The position numbers and the translations under genes are program-made. This document shows positions 28,153-41,627 of a stretch of DNA of 64,000 nucleotides, piece after piece. The stretch's first letter is position 1. Each line of letters opens with the position of its first letter. The notes beneath the pieces were generated by a model. It did not search any database. It was not told the origin of the DNA and saw nothing but the letters and a program-made list of their open reading frames with translations. Source of the DNA: Olsenella_K sp050953285 (GTDB lineage Bacteria > Actinomycetota > Coriobacteriia > Coriobacteriales > Atopobiaceae); NCBI GenBank assembly GCA_050953285.1, contig JBMNMK010000001.1:372001-436000 (forward strand), written 5' to 3'.

Positions 28153-29619
28153 ATGATTCACTTTGACTCGCGCGGCTGGCGCGCAAAGATAGGTGAAGAC
28201 TTCAGCGAAGATGAGATCGCGCAGCTAGGCTCTGCGCTGGGAAGCGTCTGGGCCGCCGCACACCCTCACAAGAGAATCTATGTCGGTTTTGACACGCGTA
28301 AAACGGCCGAAAAGAGCGCCGCGCTCATTGCGCACAAGCTTGCTGCCTACGGCCTTCAGGTGACGCTGTCAGATGCGCCGCTGCCCACGCCCGCGCTGGG
28401 CGTGGCCGCTGCGCACGACCCCGCCTCTCCGGGCGCGGTGATGGTTACCGCCTCGGGCGCGCCATGGGACGAGTGCGGCGTGTGCCTGCGCGGGAGCGAC
28501 GGAGGCCCTGTCCGCGACGATTTCATGCAGGCGCTCGAGCGCTCCATCACGTCGCAGCCGCACACGGGCGCGGGCACATACCACAGGTCCGATCTTATCC
28601 GCAGCTATACAGACATATCTGTGCGAGAAATACGTGCTGCCGTGAGCGCACCTGCGCCCGCCGCACCAGCGCCCGCCGCACCAGCGCCCGCCGCGCCTGC
28701 TGCACCAGCGACCACGCTCAACGTCGTGGTGGACGCGCTGTTTGGGTCGGCGGGGGAGGCCGCAAGGGCAGTCATTTCTCGCCTCGGTCACAATGTTGAA
28801 CTCATACACACCGGCGCGCCCCACGCGCGAGCGCCGCGGCCCCGGCCGACGGAATCGCAGGTAGATGCGCTGACCGCGCGCGTTGTTGAGCGCAAGGCGG
28901 ATGTGGGGATCGCGTTTGATGGCGATGGCGATCGCATTGGCGTGGTGGACGAGCAGGGCCAGTTTGTGGAGCCTCACCTCGTAGAGGCGCTGCTGCTCGA
29001 CGGCCTGGCCAAAGCCGCGCCAGATGCCCGCCTGGCCGCTCACGGCAATGCCCGCATGCTCGTCCTCAATCAAGCGTGTTCCGGCATTTTGCCGCGCAAG
29101 GCCGCTGAGCTGGGCTTATCCACGGTGAGCGTGCCCGTTGGTTTCAGGCGCATTTACGATGAGATAGCCCACGCCCAAGACGCGGTGCTGATGGGGTGCG
29201 AGCAGTACGGTGGCATCATATTCCCGTGGCATCTCATGGAGCGAGACGCCATCTTTGCCGCAGGTCTTCTCCTGCAAACTCTTGCCGAGAAAAACATGCC
29301 GCTCTCAGAGCTCGTGCGCCATGAACAGGCAACCCTCGGCAGAACTTACTTCCGCAAGCGCGATATCCCCTGCGACATTGACACGCGTGAGCGCTATCGC
29401 AACCTCTTGCCTGGAATGAATCCCGAGAGCTACTTCAACGTGCGACCTTCGCGCATTTCCCATGCTGAGGGGCTCAAGATTGAGTTTCCCAATGGGTCGT
29501 GGGCTATGGCGAGAACATCGCGCACGCAGTCACTCATCAGGGTACGGGCGGAGGCCCTGTCTGCCGAAGAGGCGGACTATCTGGTAGACCGCACTGTGGC
29601 TGCCATTGAAGATATGTGA
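28153..29619 (+). CDS. Phosphoglucomutase/phosphomannomutase family protein with aberrant active-site loops
   Basis: A 488-residue member of the alpha-D-phosphohexomutase family. The phosphoserine loop has the serine (S101 in VMVTASGAP), but the family HNP is replaced by GAP. The metal loop DGDGDR (256-261) is intact. The sugar-binding loop is EQYGG (350-354) instead of the usual E-(M/S)-SGG, and the C-terminal phosphate loop reads RTSRTQSLIRV instead of R-x-SGTEP. An Ala/Pro run (166-187) interrupts domain 2. The start at 28153 is chosen because upstream sequence is in galU. Specificity cannot be assigned. Confidence 0.75.
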   Translation: MIHFDSRGWRAKIGEDFSEDEIAQLGSALGSVWAAAHPHKRIYVGFDTRKTAEKSAALIAHKLAAYGLQVTLSDAPLPTPALGVAAAHDPASPGAVMVTASGAPWDECGVCLRGSDGGPVRDDFMQALERSITSQPHTGAGTYHRSDLIRSYTDISVREIRAAVSAPAPAAPAPAAPAPAAPAAPATTLNVVVDALFGSAGEAARAVISRLGHNVELIHTGAPHARAPRPRPTESQVDALTARVVERKADVGIAFDGDGDRIGVVDEQGQFVEPHLVEALLLDGLAKAAPDARLAAHGNARMLVLNQACSGILPRKAAELGLSTVSVPVGFRRIYDEIAHAQDAVLMGCEQYGGIIFPWHLMERDAIFAAGLLLQTLAEKNMPLSELVRHEQATLGRTYFRKRDIPCDIDTRERYRNLLPGMNPESYFNVRPSRISHAEGLKIEFPNGSWAMARTSRTQSLIRVRAEALSAEEADYLVDRTVAAIEDM

Positions 29620-29674
29620 TCTGACCTGCGTATCTGTGGGGTGTGAGCGAGGAGATCTTTCTGAGTGCGAGGTT

Positions 29675-29717
29675 CTGGTACACCCTCTGGTACACCGTCT
29701 GGTACACGCTGGTACAC
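29675..29717 (+). repeat. CTGGTACAC direct-repeat array upstream of the rrn promoter
   Basis: CTGGTACAC occurs four times, at 29675, 29687, 29699 and 29709, spaced 12, 12 and 10 bp, roughly one helical turn. The array ends about 70 bp before the -35 of the rrn promoter. Same-face spacing suggests cooperative protein binding, but no known site was recognised. Confidence 0.8.
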
Positions 29718-29787
29718 GTTGGTTCATGCGCGGTTCCACTCACCGTTCCACTCACCTGTGGAGGTTGCGTGAATGAGCATTCCCTCC

Positions 29788-29816
29788 TTGTTTTAAGGTG
29801 GTGTGGAGCGTATATT
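29788..29816 (+). promoter_or_regulatory. Ribosomal RNA operon promoter
   Basis: TTGTTT (29788-29793) and TATATT (29811-29816) are separated by exactly 17 bp, about 270 bp upstream of the 16S 5' end. It is the best promoter match in the interval and has the expected distance for an rrn leader. Confidence 0.65.
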
Positions 29817-30085
29817 GATTCCTCGCGCGGCGCCGCCCCACAAGGCAGCTGACCTGCGCAGTGAACCTTGAAAACCGGATACTGCGATCGATGAGATCGA
29901 TGAAGTGAGAGCGATATGCACAATGTAACAGATAAGGCACACTTTGTATTGTGCCCGTCTGTTCCTTATCTTTAGGATATACGAATCCGAGATCAGCGGG
30001 TGAGCTTAAAGGATCTGCTTGGTATATATGCCCCAAGCAAAAAAGACTTTTTAAAGATTTACATATAAGACCTTTCATCGGGTCT

Positions 30086-31599
<1,514 letters not shown>

Positions 31600-31843
31600 C
31601 TAGGGAGGGGCAAAAGAGCTTATAAGCTCATACCAAACAGCTTGACACCTGCTTTTGCATACCAACTTACTTCATCGCGCATATATGCGCGCAGCATCCG
31701 GTCTTCGAGGTTTCACCTCGAAGCGTACCTTGAGAGCTGCATAGCGTGACTGTAGAAGTAAATAATTCTTCTTTTTAGATCGCATCTAGAGACCAGACAT
31801 GAAACGTCTGTCTCTACCCTTAAATATTTGAATCTCCAGAAGA
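31600..31843 (+). other. 16S-23S internal transcribed spacer without tRNA
   Basis: A spacer of about 244 nt. No cloverleaf, T-loop GTTCRA sequence or anticodon arm can be found, so neither tRNA-Ile nor tRNA-Ala is present. It contains short inverted repeats such as CTTCGAGGTTTCACCTCGAAG (about 31703-31723) and GCGCATATATGCGC (about 31678-31691), probably part of RNase III processing or leader structures. Confidence 0.8.
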
Positions 31844-34775
<2,932 letters not shown>

Positions 34776-34868
34776 CTATATTTCAAAGCGATCTAATAAG
34801 AGATCCCACACTTCAAATGTCGCGCTGTGCGGCCCTCAGGGTACGCACCTACATACGAACGTCCGACG

Positions 34869-34988
34869 CAGGCCGGCGACTATGGCAGGGGTGTTACACC
34901 CGGTCCCATTCCGAACCCGGAAGTTAAGCCCCCGAGCGCCGATGGTACTGCGGAGTAAGTCCGTGGGAGAGCAGGGCGTCGCCGGCCT
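34869..34988 (+). rRNA. rrf: 5S ribosomal RNA
   Basis: About 120 nt with the canonical core CCCATTCCGAACCCGGAAG and a GATGGTACTGCGG loop; the ends pair through GGCCGGCGAC and GTCGCCGGCC. The pairing extends outward (ACGTCCG at about 34858 with CGGACGT at about 34993), giving a long processing stem. It lies about 95 bp after 23S, with no tRNA between. Confidence 0.93.
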
Positions 34989-35008
34989 GCGACGGACGTT
35001 TAAGAAAG

Positions 35009-35035
35009 AGCCTCTGGGAAACCAGGGGCTTTTTT
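35009..35035 (+). terminator. Rho-independent terminator of the rrn operon
   Basis: AGCCTCTGG, a GAAA loop, and CCAGGGGCT form a nine-pair stem (one G-U), followed by six T residues. It lies about 20 bp after the 5S rRNA. Confidence 0.9.
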
Positions 35036-35491
35036 GGTATGAATGGACTTGAGGTGAAACGCTCGTGCATGCCTCCGATTAGGGGAGTGAGCGGCACCTC
35101 CCTCGCTTGTGGTTAAGGGCAGCAGCCTGGTGTGCGTCCTTGATAGTAGCAAGACCGAAATACTTGACGGAGATCTATGTCAATAGTCGATTTCGGCCTA
35201 CGGTAGGCCATTCGGCGAACGGTCGTACGGCTCTTTGGCGGCTCCTGAGTTGCTTTGCAAAATCACAATTCGCTCTGAAATATGAAAGCAAAGGAATATA
35301 GATAGCAAAAATATCCAATAATGAGCACAGAAAAAGACTGAATAGAAATGGATAAAATATACGTTGACGATTGAAATAATGATTTATACCAGTGCCAAAA
35401 TTCATCCTAGACAAGCGTGAGAATCCTGCTAGATTTGTCCTTGCGATCGCATTGCCATATCAACACTGTTATGTATGGGAATGGAGTATGC
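35036..35491. other. AT-rich intergenic region upstream of the large regulator gene
   Basis: No gene is supported here. The first half has mixed composition. From about 35260 to 35410 the sequence is strikingly AT-rich, with words such as TATAGATAGCAAAAATATCC and TTGAAATAATGATTTATA, unlike the rest of the window. It probably holds the promoter of the following gene, possibly with bent DNA. No clear -35/-10 pair at proper spacing could be chosen. Confidence 0.45.
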
Positions 35492-38400
35492 ATGGCAAAG
35501 TCTGGAAATGTATACATTGATGCTCTTGTTGGAAAACGTACGACTATGTCTAAGAAGATCAGCAAGAGGAGTACATATGGCCGCTATGAACCTTCTGATG
35601 TTGCTTCTTCTCTTGCTCGTATTGCACAAGAGGAGGACGCTTCTGGCTCTCGCTTGTTTGCTTTGATCGCAGAACCTGGGATGGATGCTGACCACGTGTT
35701 GAGATACATTGCTTTGAGCTGCGAGGGCTCTAAGGTCAACGTGTTGAGCACTGATCTCGGTCATAGATATTCTGAAGAATGTCTCTCTGACTTCTATAGA
35801 TTCGGCCGGAACGTGGTTAAGTCCTGCCTGAGGACGCAGACGGTTGCTATTTGTCACAACATGCCCGCTGCGGATGAAAGCCAGTTGGAGAAACTTGTGG
35901 CTGTCCTCCATAAGATGATGGATACGGGTGCCCTCGTGTTTCTCAGCATGTACCCTGAGGCATCGCAGCTGGTTGAGGAGTTTCCTCAGGCTGTGTGTTA
36001 CAAGACGCATGATCTTCTCGTCAGCCTGCCAAGAAAGCTCACAAGGACGCGGGCAATGGGTATGCAGATGCGCTCGCTGACGCATTGTATACCAGCGCTT
36101 GTTCGTGTGATCGCCAGTAATCGCTATCGGCGCCAAGATGCCACGCCGTTTGATGATGGCTACAGAGACAGTATTTCGCAGTTGGTCAAAGAGAGTCTGC
36201 GGGGCACTTTGATGGCCGAAGAGCGTGAGCTGAGGCTCGCTATGCTGCTGCTGGGAGAGGGCAACTTTGTTGATCTCCAGTATCTGATGCGGCGCATTGA
36301 TTATGAGCTGCTTGCATCAATGGAAGACAGCGTGCCGCTGTTGGGCATTGATGTCGGTTGTCGCTCGTTTTCTTGCGCGTGTGCGAATACAACCGAAGGC
36401 CTGAGCTTGATGTATGCCAGCATTCTGCCTGTAGCAGCTGAGTTTCCCAATACCGTAGTGGGCATTGTTGATGTACTGGTGCGCAGAGAGGATTGGGCGC
36501 GTGCGGCGCAGGTGGCGTCGATGTGTGATGACCAGGCGCGTGCCATTTCGGCCGTACTCAAATATGCAGCGCAGTTTGTGAACATTGGGGAAGCGGGCCT
36601 GGTCTCGGATGTCCTGGAGCACTCCGCCGCGTGCGGACTGGCCTCGTCTGAAGACGCAAAACGAGCTCGCGCGGGCCTCAAACTTCTCTATAACGTGGGA
36701 GATGAGCTTATGAACCCCTTTGCCACATGCTGGGATCCAGATGAGGGCACAGAGCCTGGATGGAATGAGTATCTTGGGGCGATAAGAGCAATCAGTCGAG
36801 GAATCGGTTTGGATGCTCCAATTCCTCTGCCCTATGGTGGATCCAATTTCGTCTTTGCACTTGCTCACTTTGCGGAAGCGTTCAGATTGACCATGCTGGG
36901 GGAGTATGCGGATGCCTTTGGCCAGATCCTTCTGGCAAGAACCCGTCATTCCGAGACGCCTGGCTCGCTGTTGGAGATGCTCATTGCAGACCTGTACTAC
37001 GTGCTCTCAGGCCTTACAGGGGCTCTGCCAACGCCCAATGAGCTGACCTGGTGGCAACAGGCACATGACAAGGTCCAACTGTGGTGTCCTGCTATTTTGG
37101 AAAAGCTGCACCGCAATATCCCAGCCATTGTCAGCATCATGATGGGTACGGATGTGGATACCGGTGAGGTGGCCGAGCTCGTTCATGCGCTTGAGCGCAA
37201 GGACGAACACATGCTTTCTGCGTGGTTCATGCTGGTGGCATGCATCTCCGATGTCCGGAGAGGAACGTTCTCAAGAGCACAGGTGCGTCTGACGCAGATG
37301 CGCAGGGTACTGGAGGCCATGCATAATCCATCGCCGTATCTGGATGCATCAGCCGCTCTGCTTGAAGCTCTTCTCGCCCAGAAGAACGTTCAAGCTGTGC
37401 AAGCGCTGCTGAATGAAGGCGTCTTGCCGCAAGAATTTGCAACGGTTGCGCAGCTTGTGGTACAGGCGTCGGCGCGTAAGAAGGATGATGCAGAGCCGCT
37501 CGGTGGTCTGGAGCCGCATGTGCCTGCGGGTACCGTATGGATCCTCAACCTTTCGGTGGATAATTTTGGGGCTCTGTCAGAGCTGTGTTTGAAGGCCATT
37601 CCTGAATCGTGGAGAGATGAGCTTGCCCGGATTGCACTGCAGGTGGCGCGCAGTGATGGGGCGGATGAGATGTCAGAGATCAACCAGGTTGAGGCGCTTT
37701 CGTGCAACCTTGATGAGGAGACCGGGCATGCTCGCATTGAGATTTCGATTCTGGGTAGAGTGCGGGTCAGGTATCTCGGTCAAGAGATTCCGGAAGCAAT
37801 GATTGATAGACGGCGCGCCAAAGAGCTTTTGGTGTTGCTTGCGTCAGCGGAGGCTCATGAGTTGAAGCGCTATAAGATCATGGAATCCATTTGGCCAGAT
37901 GCGGACTATGTTTCGGGGCAACAGAGGCTCTATGAGGCAACGAGTGTCTTAAGAACGCTGTTTTCAAAGTGCTTGTATGGAGAGACGGGGTCTTTGGACA
38001 GGGAAGCGGCCGTCATTGCAAATAGGTCGACTAGGACACTTGCGCTCAATCCTGCGTGCGTTTCCGTGGATGTGGATAGGTTCTTGGCATTGGCGCGAAG
38101 CGTTATGGACCGGGAGGGTGACGATGCGTTTACGGTTGCCGCAGCTAAGAAAGTTGAGGCAATCTATCGCGGGGATCTGTGCTTGCCGGCAAACGATGGT
38201 ATAGGGATCGTTGAGCTGCGGCGCCGTGAGCTGCGCGGTATCTATACGGACGTGATGGTAGCTGGTACGCTTGCGGCTCTTCGGAGCAATCGTATTCTTA
38301 CGGCGACGCGCTTTGCGCAGAACGCATACGTTTCAGACAACACACGTGAAGACGTTATGAAGCTGTACATGGCTGCCTTTGTAGCTGCGGGAAGAACCTC

Positions 38401-38746
38401 TGAGGCAGAAAGGGAGTACAAGAAATATTGCATCCATGTGGTAGATGTCACGCACAATCCACCATCGCGCGCGCTGCGTGAGACGGTGGCAAGGCTGCTT
38501 GCTGGTGGACGGTCAAGTGCAATGGGCATTGTGGGACCTGCATTGGAAATCCCTCACGATGCACCCGATGCGTCCGACGTTCCCGATATGCCTGATGCAG
38601 AGGATGCAGAGACTACGCATGATACCCATGCGCACGATATTCACCATACTTCTGAGTTCAAAGCACAAGATGGCAGGGGTAGTGTGGTGGATGAACCTGA
38701 AGAGGAGAGACCCGAGGAGCAAGCGGACGGTCAAGACCAAAGTTAG
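35492..38746 (+). CDS. Very large SARP/BTAD-type transcriptional regulator with a degenerate NTPase-like N-terminus
   Basis: About 1084 residues. The C-terminal part carries an OmpR-like winged helix (about 746-850, IEISILGRVRVRYLG then RRRAKELLVLLAS) followed by a bacterial transcriptional activator (TPR-like) domain (about 860-1010). The N-terminal ~200 residues recall the STAND-type ATPase of MalT-like regulators (FALIAEPGMDADHVLRYIAL), but no Walker A GKT remains; the middle is helical-repeat-like. A ~75-residue acidic, His-rich tail ends it. ATG 35492 (GGAG upstream) is preferred; ATG 35546 is possible. Targets are unknown; secA follows by 120 bp. Confidence 0.7.
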   Translation: MAKSGNVYIDALVGKRTTMSKKISKRSTYGRYEPSDVASSLARIAQEEDASGSRLFALIAEPGMDADHVLRYIALSCEGSKVNVLSTDLGHRYSEECLSDFYRFGRNVVKSCLRTQTVAICHNMPAADESQLEKLVAVLHKMMDTGALVFLSMYPEASQLVEEFPQAVCYKTHDLLVSLPRKLTRTRAMGMQMRSLTHCIPALVRVIASNRYRRQDATPFDDGYRDSISQLVKESLRGTLMAEERELRLAMLLLGEGNFVDLQYLMRRIDYELLASMEDSVPLLGIDVGCRSFSCACANTTEGLSLMYASILPVAAEFPNTVVGIVDVLVRREDWARAAQVASMCDDQARAISAVLKYAAQFVNIGEAGLVSDVLEHSAACGLASSEDAKRARAGLKLLYNVGDELMNPFATCWDPDEGTEPGWNEYLGAIRAISRGIGLDAPIPLPYGGSNFVFALAHFAEAFRLTMLGEYADAFGQILLARTRHSETPGSLLEMLIADLYYVLSGLTGALPTPNELTWWQQAHDKVQLWCPAILEKLHRNIPAIVSIMMGTDVDTGEVAELVHALERKDEHMLSAWFMLVACISDVRRGTFSRAQVRLTQMRRVLEAMHNPSPYLDASAALLEALLAQKNVQAVQALLNEGVLPQEFATVAQLVVQASARKKDDAEPLGGLEPHVPAGTVWILNLSVDNFGALSELCLKAIPESWRDELARIALQVARSDGADEMSEINQVEALSCNLDEETGHARIEISILGRVRVRYLGQEIPEAMIDRRRAKELLVLLASAEAHELKRYKIMESIWPDADYVSGQQRLYEATSVLRTLFSKCLYGETGSLDREAAVIANRSTRTLALNPACVSVDVDRFLALARSVMDREGDDAFTVAAAKKVEAIYRGDLCLPANDGIGIVELRRRELRGIYTDVMVAGTLAALRSNRILTATRFAQNAYVSDNTREDVMKLYMAAFVAAGRTSEAEREYKKYCIHVVDVTHNPPSRALRETVARLLAGGRSSAMGIVGPALEIPHDAPDASDVPDMPDAEDAETTHDTHAHDIHHTSEFKAQDGRGSVVDEPEEERPEEQADGQDQS

Positions 38747-38866
38747 ATTGCGCTTTCAATGTTCGTTTGCAGCTCGTCTGCAAATACCGAGCGCTGGTGA
38801 TAAAGTATAAAGTTGCAAAATTGCGGCTTTCGTACCGACCAGCAATTCGGAAAAGGATAGAAGCCA

Positions 38867-41626
38867 ATGCGTAATTTCTTTTCTAAGCTACTTTCAATAG
38901 GCTCTGATAAGCCTTTGAAGGAATATGAGCACATAGCTTCGCAGATAAACGAGCTGGAGCCCCATTTTCAGGACATGAGTGATGAGGAGCTCAGTGGACA
39001 GACAGCACTTTTTAGGGAGCGCTATGCCAATGGCGAGACCTTAGATGACCTCCTTCCTGAAGCCTTTGCTGCCGTGAGGGAGGCTTCTAGGAGGACGATT
39101 GGCCTCAGACATTTTGATGTTCAGCTCATAGGCGGCATTGCGCTGCACCGCGGAACCATTGCAGAGATGAAGACGGGCGAAGGCAAGACGCTCGTCTCCA
39201 CCTTGGCAGGATATCTCAATGCCATTCCTGGCGAGGGTGTCCATGTGGTTACGGTTAACGACTACCTGGCCAAGCGCGACAGCGAGTGGATGGGACGCAT
39301 TTATCGCTTCATGGGCATGAATGTTGGTCTTCTGCAAAACGGCATGAAGATCAACATGAAAAAGCCTGCATACCAGGCAGATGTCACCTATGGCACAAAC
39401 TCTGAGTTCGGTTTTGACTACCTGCGTGACAACATGGTGACGCGCCCCGGCGCGCGGGTGCAGCGTGGACACCACTTTGCAATCGTGGACGAGGTGGACT
39501 CCATCCTGATCGACGAGGCCAGAACCCCGCTTATCATCTCTGGCGCAGGCACCAAATCTGCGGATACTTACAAGGACTTTGCCCGCGCAGTACGCGGTTT
39601 GATCCAAGACGTTGACTATGAGATGGATGAGGCAAAGCATACCATCGCCGCAACTGAGACAGGACTTGAGAAGATAGAGCGCGCCTTAGGCGTGGACGAT
39701 ATCTACGGTGACATCTCTGGCCAGCTGGTCAACCACCTTCAGCAGGCGCTTAAAGCTGAGTACATGTTCCATAGAGATCAGCAGTATGTGGTCTTGGACG
39801 GCGAGGTCAAAATTGTAGATGAGTTCACCGGCCGCATCATGGAAGGCAGGCGTTACTCTGAGGGCCTTCACCAGGCAATTGAGGCAAAAGAAGGCGTCTT
39901 GATCCGTGAGGAAAACCAGACGCTTGCCACCATTACCCTGCAGAACTACTTCAGGCTCTACGACAAGCTGTCGGGCATGACCGGTACGGCTATGACCGAA
40001 GACGCGGAGTTCCGCGAGATCTACAATCTGCCGGTCACGGTGATTCCGCCCAACAAGCCGGTGATCCGTATTGACCACGATGATCTGGTCTACAGAAACA
40101 TCCAATGCAAGTTCAATGCGGTGGTAGAAGACATTGTTGAGCGCCATGCGCAGGGTCAGCCCTGCTTGGTGGGTACGGTCTCGGTGGAAAACTCCGAGGT
40201 CTTGTCCCGTATGCTTTCTAAGCGCGGCATCAAGCACAACGTCCTCAACGCAAAATACCATGAGCGAGAAGCCCAAATTGTCGCGCAGGCTGGCCGCGCG
40301 GGCGCCGTTACCATTGCAACCAACATGGCCGGCCGTGGTACGGATATCCTTTTGGGAGGAAATGCAGAACAGCTTGCCCAGGACATGCTGCGCGAGCAAA
40401 ACATCGATCCAGAAGAGGCTCCCCAAGATGTGCGCTCAGCAGCACTGGAGCGCGCCAAAGAAATCTGCAGCAAGGAGCGCGAGCGCGTCGTTGCTGCAGG
40501 CGGCCTGTGCGTTATCGGCACCGAGCGCCATGAGAGCCGCCGTATTGACAACCAGCTGCGCGGACGTGCAGGCCGTCAGGGAGATCCTGGTGAGACGCAG
40601 TTCTACCTCTCGCTTGAAGACGACCTCATGAGGCTGTTTGCGGGCGATAAGGTGGAATCAATCTCTGCGTGGATGCAGAAAGCAAACCTGCCTGATGACA
40701 TGCCTATCCAGGCAAAGATCGTGACCAAGGCCGTTGAGGGTTCTCAGCGCAAGGTGGAAGAGATCAACTTCTCCATGCGTAAGAACGTTCTTGATTACGA
40801 CGACGTTATGAACAAGCAGCGCCAGGTCATCTACGAGGAGAGAAACAAGATCCTCGACGGCAAAGACCTGACGGAGCACATCAGCGAGGTCACCCGTCAG
40901 ACCGTTGAACGTGAGGTGGAGACGTTCTGCTCGGCAGAGCAAGATCCCGAGGAATGGGACTTCGACGGTCTCACCAAGTGGGTGAGCGCGCTCACAGGCA
41001 AGCCCGCAGATACGCTCAACTTGGATCGTGATGATGACCAGGAGGATCTGGTCGATAAGATCGTGGAGTTTGTTGAGGCAACCTATGTTGATAAGTCCGC
41101 GCGCTTGGGCGACGAGATCATGCATGAGCTGTCAACTCAGGTCATGCTGCGCGTGATAGATACCCGCTGGATGGCATACCTGCAGGAGATGGACTACCTC
41201 AAGACAGGCATTGGCCTGCGCGGTTATGGCCAGAGAGACCCGCTCGTGGAGTACAAGAGTGAGGCGTATGCAGCGTTTACCTCGCTTGTGGACACCATGT
41301 ATGAGGACTTCTTGCGCACGATACTGCGCATAGAGATCGCTATCAAGCCGCCTGCTCAGACCCAGGATGATGGTGCAGATGATGAGCTCAAGGGCGCCCA
41401 TTATTCTGGTCCACAAGAGGTGGACGGAGACCAGCGCCAGCGCATGCGCCGTGAGAGTGCTCGCATGAATCCGGGTGTAAACAATCCAGGAGAGCATGCG
41501 GCGCAGGGCAAACCTCAGACGTATATCAAGGCAGAGCATGACCCGTATGCTGGCGTGGGAAGAAATGACCCGTGTCCTTGCGGCTCTGGCAAGAAGTTTA
41601 AGAATTGTCACGGTAGGAACCGGTAA
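38867..41626 (+). CDS. secA: Protein translocase ATPase SecA
   Basis: A 919-residue motor that drives preproteins through SecYEG. DEAD-box motor motifs are present: Walker A MKTGEGKT (about 102-109), VDEVDSILIDEARTPLIISG, SGMTGTA, and ATNMAGRGTDI in the second motor domain, with GRAGRQGDPG. The C-terminus ends with a zinc-binding SEC-C tail, GRNDPCPCGSGKKFKNCHG, so SecB-type or ribosome contacts are likely retained. AAGGA precedes the ATG at 38867. prfB begins two bases after the stop. Confidence 0.97.
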   Translation: MRNFFSKLLSIGSDKPLKEYEHIASQINELEPHFQDMSDEELSGQTALFRERYANGETLDDLLPEAFAAVREASRRTIGLRHFDVQLIGGIALHRGTIAEMKTGEGKTLVSTLAGYLNAIPGEGVHVVTVNDYLAKRDSEWMGRIYRFMGMNVGLLQNGMKINMKKPAYQADVTYGTNSEFGFDYLRDNMVTRPGARVQRGHHFAIVDEVDSILIDEARTPLIISGAGTKSADTYKDFARAVRGLIQDVDYEMDEAKHTIAATETGLEKIERALGVDDIYGDISGQLVNHLQQALKAEYMFHRDQQYVVLDGEVKIVDEFTGRIMEGRRYSEGLHQAIEAKEGVLIREENQTLATITLQNYFRLYDKLSGMTGTAMTEDAEFREIYNLPVTVIPPNKPVIRIDHDDLVYRNIQCKFNAVVEDIVERHAQGQPCLVGTVSVENSEVLSRMLSKRGIKHNVLNAKYHEREAQIVAQAGRAGAVTIATNMAGRGTDILLGGNAEQLAQDMLREQNIDPEEAPQDVRSAALERAKEICSKERERVVAAGGLCVIGTERHESRRIDNQLRGRAGRQGDPGETQFYLSLEDDLMRLFAGDKVESISAWMQKANLPDDMPIQAKIVTKAVEGSQRKVEEINFSMRKNVLDYDDVMNKQRQVIYEERNKILDGKDLTEHISEVTRQTVEREVETFCSAEQDPEEWDFDGLTKWVSALTGKPADTLNLDRDDDQEDLVDKIVEFVEATYVDKSARLGDEIMHELSTQVMLRVIDTRWMAYLQEMDYLKTGIGLRGYGQRDPLVEYKSEAYAAFTSLVDTMYEDFLRTILRIEIAIKPPAQTQDDGADDELKGAHYSGPQEVDGDQRQRMRRESARMNPGVNNPGEHAAQGKPQTYIKAEHDPYAGVGRNDPCPCGSGKKFKNCHGRNR

Positions 41627-41627
41627 T

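Larger units (their letters stand above)
29620..30085 (+). other. rRNA operon upstream and leader region
   Basis: This stretch without a gene separates the phosphohexomutase from 16S rRNA. It contains a direct-repeat array (29675-29717), a second short tandem pair (GGTTCCACTCACC followed by GTTCCACTCACC, about 29732-29756), the rrn promoter (29788-29816), and about 260 bp of leader with a GATCGATGA direct repeat (29886-29903). A 69-codon frame at 29643-29852 is a by-product of the repeats and not a gene. Confidence 0.6.

Noticed and set aside
29643..29852. 69-codon frame with repeated Trp-Tyr-Thr
   Set aside because: It simply translates the CTGGTACAC repeat array and runs through the rrn promoter; it has no ribosome-binding site.
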